Of a DNA stretch of 64,000 bases, positions 21,489-29,974 are shown piece after piece (positions within the stretch are counted from its first letter, which is position 1; each line of letters starts with the position of its first letter). Made by a program: the position numbers and the translations under genes. This DNA comes from Pontibacter akesuensis (GTDB lineage Bacteria; Bacteroidota; Bacteroidia; Cytophagales; Hymenobacteraceae): the NCBI RefSeq assembly GCF_001611675.1, contig NZ_CP014767.1:1-64000 (forward strand). Reading direction: 5' to 3'. Below the pieces are notes generated by a model. It was not told the origin of the DNA and did not search any database. It was given only the letters and a program-made list of their open reading frames with translations.

Positions 21489-22037
21489 ATGCACGGGTCG
21501 ATCTTCATTTTCCTGAAGCGGTTCGTAGAGAGCAGCAGTGGCTACAGCGCCTGGATCAACCTGCTGGAGAGCGCGGGGCTGCCCCACCGCGCCAGCGCCC
21601 CCTACCGGATGGACGAGGTGTACCCCATCGGCGAGCTCTTTGCCCTCATCTCGGCCGCCGCCCGCGCCGAGGGCACGCCGGAGGCCGACTTCCAGGAGCG
21701 GTTCGGCCGCTTCCTGGTGCCCGACCTGCTGCTGGTCTTCAAGCGCTTCATAGACCCCTCCTGGCGCACGCTCCAGATGCTGCTGCACGTGGGCTCGCAC
21801 ATGCACGGGGGCATCAGGCGTGAGAACGGCAAGACCAACCCGCCCCCGCTGCACGTGACCAGCGTGGGCAGAAACGTGCTCGTCATCGACTACCACTCCA
21901 GGCGCAGGATGGCCGGCTTTGCCGTGGGCATCATCAAGGGGCTAGCCAGCTACTTTGACGAGGGTGATAGGGTGAGCGTGGTGCCAGCCACGGCCCTGAA
22001 CGCCGAGCGGGTCCAGCTCAAGGTGACGTTTGAATAA
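21489..22037 (+). CDS. H-NOX (HNOB) haem nitric-oxide/oxygen-binding protein
   Basis: 182 aa from the ATG at 21489 (MHGSIFIFLKRFVESSSGYS), the usual MxG opening of H-NOX; an ATG eight codons upstream (21465) is possible. The proximal haem ligand is probably His106 (LHVGSHMHGG), followed by NPPPLHV, where relatives have a conserved Pro that flattens the haem. The propionate-binding YxSxR motif is intact as Tyr135-His-Ser137-Arg-Arg139. The C-terminal strand block VPATALNAERVQLKVTFE is shared with the 74-aa chimera at 6265. H-NOX proteins sense NO or O2 and usually sit beside a cyclase, kinase or diguanylate cyclase; none is adjacent here. A cytoplasmic sensor with an unlinked partner is inferred. 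Confidence 0.85.
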   Translation: MHGSIFIFLKRFVESSSGYSAWINLLESAGLPHRASAPYRMDEVYPIGELFALISAAARAEGTPEADFQERFGRFLVPDLLLVFKRFIDPSWRTLQMLLHVGSHMHGGIRRENGKTNPPPLHVTSVGRNVLVIDYHSRRRMAGFAVGIIKGLASYFDEGDRVSVVPATALNAERVQLKVTFE

Positions 22038-22126
22038 GCAGCATGTTGGAAAGCCAGGCAGAGCCGTGGCGAAAGCCACTGATGCTTGGGAAGGCATGGC
22101 GCTTTTTGCGCTAAGAAATCCTAAGC

Positions 22127-22204
22127 CAACGGCCTGTAACAACAATTATGATAAGTCCCTTCCCAACTCGTCTCATTTAACCCTCGTGGCTGTTTTGTGA
22201 GACG
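22127..22204 (+). repeat. Dispersed intergenic repeat, first-module copy
   Basis: AACGGCCTGTAACAACAATT, then ATGATAAGTCCCTTCCCAAC and TCGTCTCATTTAACCCT. It matches the copy at 6112-6230 over about 60 nt and ends in TGAGACG, which pairs with the CGTCTCA (22169-22175, 22198-22204). It lies 90 nt after the H-NOX gene, the same relative position that the other copy has to the chimeric gene. Confidence 0.7.
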
Positions 22205-22243
22205 CTATCTAGGACTAGAAACTATTGCCTCGTCCTAAACAAG

Positions 22244-22930
22244 TTAAACCAGCTTGGTATCTGCTTTTAATTCCGAGAAGAACTTATTCCAATCACGGGC
22301 AGGGAGCACGGCCACATTGAAGGTCTCAAAAGTTTTACCCCTGGCATTCTCATATTGCATAGCCTGCACCATGACCTCCGCCACGTCTTCCCTGGCGATG
22401 TACCCACCGCCCAAGTCCAGCTGCTCGGCAACTACCTGAAGGCTGCCGCTTTTGCTGCTGTTGAGCCGGCCAGGCCGGACAATTGTGTAGGGATGGCCGC
22501 TTCTTTGCACCAAGTCTTCCGTGAGCCTTTTCCAATAGAGCGGCTGGCCCAAATGGGTTGAAGATAGTAAGGCAGACTTATAAACGATGCAGCAGGACAG
22601 ATAGACAATATGCGTCGCCTGCCCTGCGGGAATGCTATCCAAGGCCTTATCCATCCCCACATAATCCACCAGCTCATACCTGCGCTCACCAGAGAAACGG
22701 TCAGCTCCATGGGCTGCCAGAAGGTGCGTCGCACCGGTGACCAAAGCCTTCAGATCCCTGACCTCCACAAGGTCACCTGCAATGACCTCGACGCTGTTGC
22801 CAAAAAGCTCCCGGGCTTTAGCCAGATCCCTGCTCAGCACACGCACATGCAAACCCAGCTCAAGCAGCTTTTGCACGACGTGCTTTCCTGTTTGACCTGT
22901 TCCGCCTAGAACAGCGACTGTTTGTCTCAT
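22244..22930 (-). CDS. NAD(P)H-binding NmrA/SDR-atypical family protein
   Basis: 228 aa. The Rossmann signature VLGGTGQTGKHV lies at residues 6-17, followed by VRVLSRDLAKA, where Arg suits NADPH binding, and GDLVEVRDLKALVTGATHLL. The RPGRLN segment near residue 155 and the REDVAEVMVQAM segment near 195 are typical of atypical SDR (SDR_a5) proteins. Such proteins are NAD(P)-dependent reductases or redox sensors. The gene is last in a run of seven minus-strand genes (29290 to 22244) rich in flavin- and NADP-dependent enzymes, although 266 nt separates it from the previous one. The substrate is unknown. Confidence 0.85.
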   Translation of the reverse strand: MRQTVAVLGGTGQTGKHVVQKLLELGLHVRVLSRDLAKARELFGNSVEVIAGDLVEVRDLKALVTGATHLLAAHGADRFSGERRYELVDYVGMDKALDSIPAGQATHIVYLSCCIVYKSALLSSTHLGQPLYWKRLTEDLVQRSGHPYTIVRPGRLNSSKSGSLQVVAEQLDLGGGYIAREDVAEVMVQAMQYENARGKTFETFNVAVLPARDWNKFFSELKADTKLV

Positions 22931-23195
22931 TGGATGCTATTTTACATGATCGTTTGACAAAGCGCTAAAACAAAGCTGTAACCTAAAAGCAACCAATTTT
23001 CAACCCGAAATTAAAACCCTTTTTAAACCAAAATTAACCAGGATAATAGTTGTACCACTTCCAATGATGAAACCTTTGATAGTAGCGGCTTATTTGCCTC
23101 AGCAAATGGTCGTTTGATGACACGAATGTCGCGCCTGTATCAGGACTAAACAAGCCAGCCAACGCAACTACTTAACATTATATCAAGCCCCTTCA

Positions 23196-24224
23196 TTATC
23201 TGCCTTTGTTTATTTCCATCATGATCTCTGCAAATAATTGGGCAGATTTTAAGCGGTCACTCAGGCTGTACATGGTGGATACAGCTATCAGTTCATCCAC
23301 TCCCGTTTCTTCCAAGAATTCCTGAATTTGCGTCTTCACTGTTTGCTTACTACCGACGAAGGAGTACCTGAGCATTTGCTGTAAGGTTGGATGTTGAAGT
23401 ACTTCTCTCAACTCTTCAGTCATTTCGGTTGGTGGCTGTAATGGGTCTCTGGATCCTGTCAACACACCCACAAACATTCTTATTAAGGAGGTGAACAGTT
23501 TTTCGGCTTCTTCATCGGTATCGGCAACTAAAACATTCACCCCGGCGATGGCATAGGGTTTATCTAAAAACTCGGAAGGTTGAAACTCCTGTTCATAGAT
23601 TCGCAGGGCGTTGTGTAAATGTGTTGAGGCAAAATGGCTGGCAAAAGCGTAAGGCAATCCTTTTTCAGCCGCTATATGTGAGCTATCGGTAGTTGAGCCC
23701 AATACATACAGCGGAACAGCTGTACCCTCTGCAATGGGAGCCCTTACTTTGGCACCTTTATTCTCTACTGAAAAATACTGCTGAATTTTTTCTATTTCCC
23801 GAGTAAAAGAATGTGCTGCCTCCATAAAATCTGACCGGATAGCACGCGCAGTTGCCTGGTCGGTACCAGGCGCCCTTCCAAGACCCAAATCAATGCGGCC
23901 AGGGTATAAATGAGCCAAAGTCCCAAACTGTTCTGCTATAATCAAGGGCGAATGATTAGGGAGCATCACACCGCCTGAACCTACCTGGATCGTGGTGGTG
24001 TTTTCGGCCACGTAGCCAATGAGGATGGAGGTGGCGCTGCTGCCAATATTATCCGAGTTATGATGCTCGGCAAACCAGATGCGTTTGTAGTTACGTGCTT
24101 CCGCTTCTTTTGCCAATGCCAAGGAATTGTGCAGCGTCTGTTGTATAGTTTCCCCCTGCGATACAATGGCAAGTTCTAAAATAGAATAAGCTATTTCTTT
24201 ATGATCCATAGTATTCAATGCCAA
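23196..24224 (-). CDS. LLM-class flavin-dependent oxidoreductase (MsnO8-like)
   Basis: 342 aa, a luciferase-like TIM barrel. Family landmarks are KRIWFAEHHNSDNIGSSATS near residues 43-62, the QVGSGGVMLPNHSPLIIAEQ strand near 80-99, and LYPGRIDLGLGRAPGTDQ near 108-125, the strongest MsnO8-type signature. VLGSTTDSSHIAAEKGLPYA near 170-189 and FVGSKQTVKTQIQEFLEETG near the C-terminus are also typical. These enzymes oxidise organic substrates with reduced flavin and O2. It is the second LLM enzyme in the cluster and is preceded by F420-reductase-like genes. FMN rather than F420 is the more likely cofactor; the substrate is unknown. Confidence 0.9.
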   Translation of the reverse strand: MALNTMDHKEIAYSILELAIVSQGETIQQTLHNSLALAKEAEARNYKRIWFAEHHNSDNIGSSATSILIGYVAENTTTIQVGSGGVMLPNHSPLIIAEQFGTLAHLYPGRIDLGLGRAPGTDQATARAIRSDFMEAAHSFTREIEKIQQYFSVENKGAKVRAPIAEGTAVPLYVLGSTTDSSHIAAEKGLPYAFASHFASTHLHNALRIYEQEFQPSEFLDKPYAIAGVNVLVADTDEEAEKLFTSLIRMFVGVLTGSRDPLQPPTEMTEELREVLQHPTLQQMLRYSFVGSKQTVKTQIQEFLEETGVDELIAVSTMYSLSDRLKSAQLFAEIMMEINKGR

Positions 24225-24557
24225 TGAGATTCTTATTCGATTCTGCTCATCAGGTACAGCTATTTACTAACCAAGCAGTCTATTGATTATGTTTACCCTG
24301 CCGGAGCCTCTTCTCGGAGCCTTACAGGTAGCAGGGAGCGGGTATGTATGCGGGAACAGCTACTACACACAAGAGTGCGGCACGAAGATGCTGGTAGAGC
24401 CTATTCAGGCAAGTAGGAAAAACGAATAAGCCTGCTTTAGATTTCCAGCGGCAGCCAAAGGCCACACGGCGACCACTTCTTCAATAGAAGGAGGAGCTTA
24501 AGACTTGCATGTTTCCTACTTACCTATTTATGTTATCTCCCTAAATGAATAATTTAC
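24225..24557. other. Intergenic gap within the redox cluster
   Basis: 333 nt without a credible gene; it may separate two transcripts of the cluster. Confidence 0.5.
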
Positions 24558-25304
24558 TCACATAAATAACACCCGGCTTAAACTGACACCGAAGTCTGCA
24601 TCAGGATTAGTTGTGGCATCTCCAAGTCGTTCTTGAAACGCTGCAACCGCCAGATCGCGTCGTTTAGGTAATCGCGCCCTATCGGCTGCCGCAATGGCAG
24701 CCGGCAGTTCTTTCAACGTGAGGTCGGTGCCGTAGGCAGGTGCGCCTGGTTGCTGCCGCCAGGACTCGTTGAGTGAACCTGCATCAAACGCATCGAATCC
24801 CGTTTCCTCAACCAGGGCCATCGTCACCTTCCGGTCAATTTCCCGATCTGCGGCTATTGGGATAGCGATCCGGTCAGAGCTTCCGGCCGGCTTCCCTTTC
24901 TTTGCAAAGGAATCTGAACCAATGGCATTCCATGCCTTTGCCACTGGGCGTGCTAATTGTTGCTGCACCCATAGGCTTTCGACTTGCCCAGCCTCAATGC
25001 TGTCAATTCTGTTGTCACGTCCTGGATAGTAGTTTGAGGTGTCAATCACGACTGTTTCATCTGAAATGCCAGCCAGAAGCGGCGCAATCTCAGGAATGCG
25101 GTGAAGGGGAATGGATATGATGATCGCATCCTTATCCAAAGCAGCTTGCTCAGCCGTTAACGCTTTTGCACCAGTAGCAAGCACTTCACTGCCTATCGTT
25201 TCCGGGCCTCTTGAGTTCGCAACATGTACCTCATGCCCTGCCGCACTCAGTTTCAAGGCTAGAGTTTTACCGATATGGCCGGTTCCAATGATTCCTATTT
25301 TCAT
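24558..25304 (-). CDS. F420-reductase-like NADP-binding protein, paralogue 1
   Basis: 248 aa. The N-terminus MKIGIIGTGHIGKTLALKLS is a GxGxIG Rossmann motif, and HVANSRGPETI places Ser-Arg where NADP 2'-phosphate binds. The central IDTSNYYPGRDNRID (residues about 93-107) and the later GFDAFDAGSLNESWRQQPGA are shared by all three paralogues in the cluster. They define the NADPH-dependent F420 reductase-like family (COG2085). True F420 reductases pass hydride to F420, but many members lack proof of F420 use and no F420 biosynthesis gene is seen here. It is separated from the lipase-like gene by 118 nt. Confidence 0.85.
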   Translation of the reverse strand: MKIGIIGTGHIGKTLALKLSAAGHEVHVANSRGPETIGSEVLATGAKALTAEQAALDKDAIIISIPLHRIPEIAPLLAGISDETVVIDTSNYYPGRDNRIDSIEAGQVESLWVQQQLARPVAKAWNAIGSDSFAKKGKPAGSSDRIAIPIAADREIDRKVTMALVEETGFDAFDAGSLNESWRQQPGAPAYGTDLTLKELPAAIAAADRARLPKRRDLAVAAFQERLGDATTNPDADFGVSLSRVLFM

Positions 25305-25422
25305 ATAGCTATATATTTTATATTTCTAAAAGCTGGCTTGGGCAAATCTAAATTGCCTCTAAGTGTATATGCTTCATTTTAATACGGCGTATTCCGCATT
25401 TCCACTAAAAACGCACAAATTT

Positions 25423-26346
25423 TCAAAATCTGCGCTTAATCCAGTCGGCAATGTCTTTGGTGACAATATCACCTTTTTCCTCATTCATCAAAAAATGGCC
25501 GATGCCGCTGTATAAACGCAAGCTGTTGTCGGTTGAATTGGTTTCCTGGTAGAAATCAATCGCATCCTGCGGCACCACGTACAGATCGGCGTCACCGCTT
25601 ACCAAAAGCACCGGGTCGGTGAACTTGCGGCTGTTGTCGCGCAGATACTCCAAACCGCCTTCAAAAGCATTGATCAGGGAAACCGAAACCTCGTTCAGGG
25701 AAAGCGTATCCCCCGCAACAGAAAGTTCCTTTAAATCTTCCAGGCCCGGCAGGTTCAAGGTTCCATGGGCGGCTTCTATGGCAGAAATGTAGCTTTCGGG
25801 ATCTTCGGGCCTAGGCAGCCATCCAAAATTCATTTGGTGATAACGCAGCACCCCGGCCGCTAAGATATACCCATCGACCTGACCTGGGTTCTTGGTGCCA
25901 TACAAGGCAGCCACATGCCCGCCCATGCTGTGCCCGAGAATAAAAACAGGCAATTTCGGGTTTTCCGCTTTGGCTTTCTTTACGATGACATCCATATCGT
26001 CCACCATTTCAAAGAAGCTTTTTACATAGCCTCTCTTGCCTCCGGAAAGGCCGTGACCCCGGTGGTCATAGCGATAGACAGCGATATTCTCTTTGTTTAA
26101 ATCCTTCGTAAATTTATCGTACAGACCCAGGTGGTTCGACAAGCCGTGCGCGACAATTAAAACCGCCTTGGCCTGCTTCTTCGGGTAATCTTTGCTTAGT
26201 CGCAATTTTATCCCGTCGTAAGACGTAACCATCTCAATAGCTTGCTTTCCGGTTTGCGCATGTGCCAAGTTCAGAAAACTCAATCCGCTGATTACTATGG
26301 TGAGCAACACCAGCCTTACTGATTGTTTAAGGGTTCTATTTCTCAT
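25423..26346 (-). CDS. Secreted alpha/beta hydrolase, monoacylglycerol lipase-like
   Basis: 307 aa with an N-terminal signal peptide (VRLVLLTIVISGLSFLNLAH, cleavage around AHA). The catalytic serine is in ILGHSMGGHVAALYG (GxSxG) near residue 135; VAHGLSNHLGLY gives the oxyanion loop, SGDADLYV the acid and GIGHFLMNE the histidine. The YRYDHRGHGLSGGKRG segment is typical of the serine aminopeptidase S33/lysophospholipase family. It probably hydrolyses lipid or ester substrates in the periplasm. The start overlaps the end of the upstream F420-reductase-like gene by 4 nt, so they are translationally coupled, an unusual partner for a redox enzyme. Confidence 0.88.
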   Translation of the reverse strand: MRNRTLKQSVRLVLLTIVISGLSFLNLAHAQTGKQAIEMVTSYDGIKLRLSKDYPKKQAKAVLIVAHGLSNHLGLYDKFTKDLNKENIAVYRYDHRGHGLSGGKRGYVKSFFEMVDDMDVIVKKAKAENPKLPVFILGHSMGGHVAALYGTKNPGQVDGYILAAGVLRYHQMNFGWLPRPEDPESYISAIEAAHGTLNLPGLEDLKELSVAGDTLSLNEVSVSLINAFEGGLEYLRDNSRKFTDPVLLVSGDADLYVVPQDAIDFYQETNSTDNSLRLYSGIGHFLMNEEKGDIVTKDIADWIKRRF

Positions 26347-27056
26347 TTTTCAGCTTCTTTGTTAATCATTGTTTTTTCAAAAAACGGACGTGCCATCTCA
26401 TCAGCCTGAGCAAGGTTCTCAGCGCGTTTACTGATGTCAGCCTGCTGCAAGGCGGCTTTCAACGTGTCTTTATCGAGATCCTGGCAATAGGCAGGTTCAC
26501 CCGGCTGCTGTCTCCACGAATCGGACAGCAAACCCCCATCGATGGCATCAAAACCTATTTTATCAATGAGTTTCATGACAATCTGTTTTTGTTCTTCTTC
26601 ATTACCTGCAACCGATAATGCAATTCGATTTGGTGCTCCGGCCGGAACAGCCTTGGAAGCTAAACTTGGCGCTGTGATATTGTTGAAAGCCTTGATCACC
26701 GAATGACCAATTACCTTCGCGACCCACTCGCTATCCGTTAACCCACCTTCGATATCAGCATTCTTGCCGTCGCGGGAAGGGTAGTAATTACCCGCATCGA
26801 TAACGATGGCTTTAGAGGTGGAAAGAACGGATTTGGGAAGATCCACTATTGCTTTCTCTGGGATAGCGATGATGACAAGATCCTTAGCGCCTGCAGCTTC
26901 ATCTGTCGTCACAGCCCGGGCCCCGGTTCTCTCGGCAACTTCGCTTAATGATTGAGGCCCACGTGAATTTGCAATCAAAACCTCGTGCCCGAGAGCCGTC
27001 AGATACCCGGCAAGTATACTTCCAATGTTTCCTGATCCAATTATTCCTATATTCAT
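26343..27056 (-). CDS. F420-reductase-like NADP-binding protein, paralogue 2
   Basis: 237 aa. It opens MNIGIIGSGNIGSILAGYLT with LIANSRGPQSL after the second strand and keeps IDAGNYYPSRDGKNADIEGG and GFDAIDGGLLSDSWRQQPGE. It lacks the extra C-terminal part of paralogue 3. The glycine-rich loop (GSGNIG) is intact, so NADP binding is likely. It is immediately upstream of the lipase-like gene with a 4-nt overlap. The three paralogues in one operon are more different from each other than recent duplicates would be, so they probably have distinct substrates or act as a heteromer. Confidence 0.85.
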   Translation of the reverse strand: MNIGIIGSGNIGSILAGYLTALGHEVLIANSRGPQSLSEVAERTGARAVTTDEAAGAKDLVIIAIPEKAIVDLPKSVLSTSKAIVIDAGNYYPSRDGKNADIEGGLTDSEWVAKVIGHSVIKAFNNITAPSLASKAVPAGAPNRIALSVAGNEEEQKQIVMKLIDKIGFDAIDGGLLSDSWRQQPGEPAYCQDLDKDTLKAALQQADISKRAENLAQADEMARPFFEKTMINKEAEK

Positions 27057-27089
27057 ATTTATCTTACTTGTTAATTAATAATGTGCTAC

Positions 27090-27896
27090 TTAGTCAATGC
27101 TACTGTAGCGTTCTCTCGGGGGAAGCTGATTGATTTCCCTGTATATGTCTACCGCATGATCAACAAAACCTTCAGGGTAATTTCCGGAAACCAGTATTTC
27201 AAAAAAATCAGATTTGATATTCTGCATTCGATTGAATGCCAGTTGCTGCTTTTCCACCAATGTTTCTCTAGCTGCAGATGCCCTGGCTTTGACAAGGTCG
27301 TCTACTTGTAGGTCTGTACAATAAGCAGGGCTACAAGGCTGCTGTCTCCAGGAGTCTTCCAAAGAACCTGCATCTAAAGCATCAAACCCGGCATCATCTA
27401 CCAAACGCATGACCACATCAATCTCTTCCTGTACATCCCCCGCGACCGCCAGGGCAATTCTATCAGGGCTACCTTTGGGTTTCCCTTCTACAGCCAGGCT
27501 ATAGGCATTGATATTGCTGAAAGCTTTGACTACGCTTCTTCCCATCTGCTGTTGCACCCATACACTGGCCACGGTTCCGTTTTCAATCTCTTCGATTTTA
27601 CCGTCACGGTGAGGCCAGTAGTTAGTGGTTTCCACCACTACGACTTTATCGTCTAACTTACCTTCCAGTGTTTTCGCTAAATCCGGGATCCTAAGAAGAG
27701 GTATTGACACGATTAGGACCTCTATGTCTTTAATCACTTCATCCATTTCTACTGCTGTTGCACCCGCCGATAGGGCGATAGGCTGTATGTCAGTTACCCC
27801 TCTGGCATCTGCGATTGTAACCCGATGTCCCGCAGCACTAAATTTGCTTGCTAGTGTCTTGCCGATCAAGCCGGCCCCAATTATTCCAACTTTCAT
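27090..27896 (-). CDS. F420-reductase-like NADP-binding protein, paralogue 3
   Basis: 268 aa. It opens MKVGIIGAGLIGKTLASKFS with TIADARGVTDI, an Asp-Ala-Arg in place of Asn-Ser-Arg, which may change the NADP/NAD preference. VETTNYWPHRDGKIEEIENG and GFDALDAGSLEDSWRQQPCS are the family blocks. A 40-residue C-terminal extension (NIKSDFFEILVSGNYPEGFV) is absent from the other two. It lies 33 nt upstream of paralogue 2 and 38 nt downstream of the LLM monooxygenase gene, so all are probably in one transcript. Function inferred only at family level. Confidence 0.85.
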   Translation of the reverse strand: MKVGIIGAGLIGKTLASKFSAAGHRVTIADARGVTDIQPIALSAGATAVEMDEVIKDIEVLIVSIPLLRIPDLAKTLEGKLDDKVVVVETTNYWPHRDGKIEEIENGTVASVWVQQQMGRSVVKAFSNINAYSLAVEGKPKGSPDRIALAVAGDVQEEIDVVMRLVDDAGFDALDAGSLEDSWRQQPCSPAYCTDLQVDDLVKARASAARETLVEKQQLAFNRMQNIKSDFFEILVSGNYPEGFVDHAVDIYREINQLPPRERYSSID

Positions 27897-27934
27897 AATT
27901 AGTATAATTTATTATTTTTATTATTCTATTTAGT

Positions 27935-29290
27935 TTACACACGGGGGTCAATCCCATACTGGTCCGGGGCGCCGAGGTGCCCCCTCAGGGTCTTGCTTTC
28001 ATACTCCTGGTGGAAGAGCCCGCGTTCCTGCAGGATGGGAACCACCTCGTCCACAAAGACATCGATCCCGTCTGTATTGACATCAGCCGAAATCCAGAAT
28101 CCATCGGCGGCGCCTGCCTCAAACCACGCCTGCATGTGGTCGGCGGCCTCAACACCCGGCCCCACGATCACGGGGTGATAGTCTATGACCCCGTGGGCCA
28201 ATATATCCCGCAAACTCCAGCCTTCTCTGGCAATTTTCAGGGCGTGTGCTGCGCGAGGGTCGTAGGGGGACGGGCGGGCTGCCGCCAACTGCGCTTTTGA
28301 AAGCGGTTCGTCCATTCGGGTGGAATCGAGTGGGATACCCAGCATCTGCTGCAGGTAGCCCACCCTCTGCGGAATCAAATCTCCTGCTAACTGAATACGG
28401 CGGTCCAGTGCCGCGCGCCTGTCCTTGGCAATGGTGGTCATCAGGCCCGGGATATATTTAATCTCGTCAGGGTCCCGGCCGTACCGTTTGGCCGCCTCCC
28501 GGAACGCATTACGTTGGGCGCGGGCATCTTCAATGGTAAAGGCCGCTCCAATGACTGCATTGGCGAAACGCCCAGCCATTTCGTGCGCATTGGGGCTACC
28601 GCCGGCATGAAAAATGATAGGCTGGCCCTGCTCCGATGGGGGAATATAAAGCGGCCCCCTTGAGGCGACATACTTGCCTTGCAGGTTGATGGGTACGATC
28701 TGGTCTTTCCTGGCGAACTGGCCGCTTTCCTGGTCATGCACCCAGGCGTCTTTTCCCCAGCTGCCCCAAAGCGCCTGGATGAGCTGAATGACCTCGTGGG
28801 CGCGGCCATAGCGTTCCTCACTCGATGGAATAACCCTTCCATAGTTTGCCGCCACATCGTTGCCGCTGGAGGTGACGGCGTTCCAACCCGCCCGGCCGTG
28901 GCTCATAATATCCAGGGCTTTGAATTGCTTTGCCAGGTTGTAAGGTTCGTTAAAGGTGGTTGACCCCGTGGCGACCAAACCGATGCGCTTGGTTTCGCGC
29001 GCCACGGCGGCCAGTGTGAGCATCACATCGAGGTTGAAGCTCGGTGACTCGGTCTCTATGTCCGTCAGCATAGCGCCAGGGCCGTCGGGCAGGAAGATGA
29101 ACTGGAATTTACCCCGCTCGGCTGCCTGCGCCTGCTTTACCCGCGCATCGAAACTCGTGTAGTTCTCAGGGTCCACCCCTGGCATGCGCCAAGCCCCAGG
29201 CTGGGAGCCGTATCCATTTCCAAGATGCAAACCGATGAGCATCTGTTTACCTGCCTTGGCGTCGTTTTTTATTGATTCATTATAAGCCAT
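27935..29290 (-). CDS. NtaA/SnaA/DszA-type LLM flavin-dependent monooxygenase
   Basis: 451 aa, typical length for the family. Diagnostic segments are MLIGLHLGNGYGSQPGAWRM near residues 18-37, LVATGSTTFNEPYNLAKQFK near 103-122, DIMSHGRAGWNAVTSSG near 125-141 (strongest signature) and VASRGPLYIPPSEQGQPIIF near 212-231. These are two-component monooxygenases that need FMNH2 from a separate reductase and attack C-N or C-S bonds in chelators, sulfones and similar molecules. First gene of the operon, transcribed away from hxlR. The cluster has no classical flavin reductase; the F420-reductase-like proteins could be its electron donors. Confidence 0.92.
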   Translation of the reverse strand: MAYNESIKNDAKAGKQMLIGLHLGNGYGSQPGAWRMPGVDPENYTSFDARVKQAQAAERGKFQFIFLPDGPGAMLTDIETESPSFNLDVMLTLAAVARETKRIGLVATGSTTFNEPYNLAKQFKALDIMSHGRAGWNAVTSSGNDVAANYGRVIPSSEERYGRAHEVIQLIQALWGSWGKDAWVHDQESGQFARKDQIVPINLQGKYVASRGPLYIPPSEQGQPIIFHAGGSPNAHEMAGRFANAVIGAAFTIEDARAQRNAFREAAKRYGRDPDEIKYIPGLMTTIAKDRRAALDRRIQLAGDLIPQRVGYLQQMLGIPLDSTRMDEPLSKAQLAAARPSPYDPRAAHALKIAREGWSLRDILAHGVIDYHPVIVGPGVEAADHMQAWFEAGAADGFWISADVNTDGIDVFVDEVVPILQERGLFHQEYESKTLRGHLGAPDQYGIDPRV

Positions 29291-29431
29291 GATCCTAATT
29301 TTTTAATTACATGTATAACACCCAACCTTAGGGGTATTTGCATCCGGATTCATAATAGCGTCTCCCAATCGTCTTGAAGGACTGCGACTACCACATCCCG
29401 CCTTGTAGATTTTTATCTTTGTTAAGTGTTG

Positions 29432-29439
29432 CAAAGTTA
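29432..29439 (-). promoter_or_regulatory. -7 promoter box of the LLM operon (TAACTTTG on minus)
   Basis: TAACTTTG on the minus strand matches TAnnTTTG. The upstream -33 region overlaps the inverted repeat at 29449-29483, so binding of a repressor there would block the promoter. Confidence 0.55.
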
Positions 29440-29448
29440 CGATTTATT

Positions 29449-29483
29449 ACTTTCCTTTGTATAGCGCTTTCCCAAAGGAAAGT
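29449..29483. promoter_or_regulatory. Inverted repeat in the LLM-hxlR intergenic region, candidate HxlR operator
   Basis: Perfect 11-bp arms ACTTTCCTTTG (29449-29459) and CAAAGGAAAGT (29473-29483), 13-nt spacer. It lies 24 nt before the hxlR ATG and upstream of the divergent LLM operon. Confidence 0.65.
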
Positions 29484-29506
29484 GAAATAGTTTAAAATGA
29501 AGAGTT

Positions 29507-29857
29507 ATGGCTAACAAAATGGGGTACCTGTCCTGCCTGGAAACGGTAAAGCCGGTGCGGGATGCGATCGACGTAATTAATGGCAAATGGAAATTGCCCA
29601 TCATCATCTCTGTAATGACCGGCAATGGGCGGTTCACCGATATACAGGATAGTATTCCCGGGATCACCCCGAAGGTGCTGGCCAAGGAACTCAAGGACCT
29701 GGAGCAGCACCAGCTGATAAAGCGGGTGGTGGTAGAGGATTACCCGGTGAAGATCCTCTACAGGCCGGAACCCTATGCCCATACCTTAACTCCTATCATC
29801 GAAGCCTTGAAGGGTTGGGGGCTGAACCACCGGAAGAAGATCTTTGAAAAGGACTAG
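29507..29857 (+). CDS. HxlR-family transcriptional regulator
   Basis: 116 aa, winged helix-turn-helix. The motif CLETVKPVRDAIDVINGKWK near residues 10-29 is the classic HxlR start (C...WxLPII), followed by FTDIQDSIPGITPKVLAKEL near 46-65, the recognition helix, and YPVKILYRPEPYAHTLTPII in the wing. Cys10 is in the place of the redox-sensing Cys of QorR/YodB-type members, which respond to quinones, aldehydes or diamide. It is divergent from the LLM/F420-reductase-like operon, with an 11-bp inverted repeat between them, so it very likely controls it and perhaps itself. Confidence 0.92.
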   Translation: MANKMGYLSCLETVKPVRDAIDVINGKWKLPIIISVMTGNGRFTDIQDSIPGITPKVLAKELKDLEQHQLIKRVVVEDYPVKILYRPEPYAHTLTPIIEALKGWGLNHRKKIFEKD

Positions 29858-29974
29858 TATTGAGGCAAGCAAGAACAGAAAGTCAAGCAGCTTTTCTGAT
29901 TGGCAGGTAGCCCCTATGTAGCAGAAAGCCGTACCTATAAGCTTTAGATCAATTTGAATAAGGAGAAAAAAATA

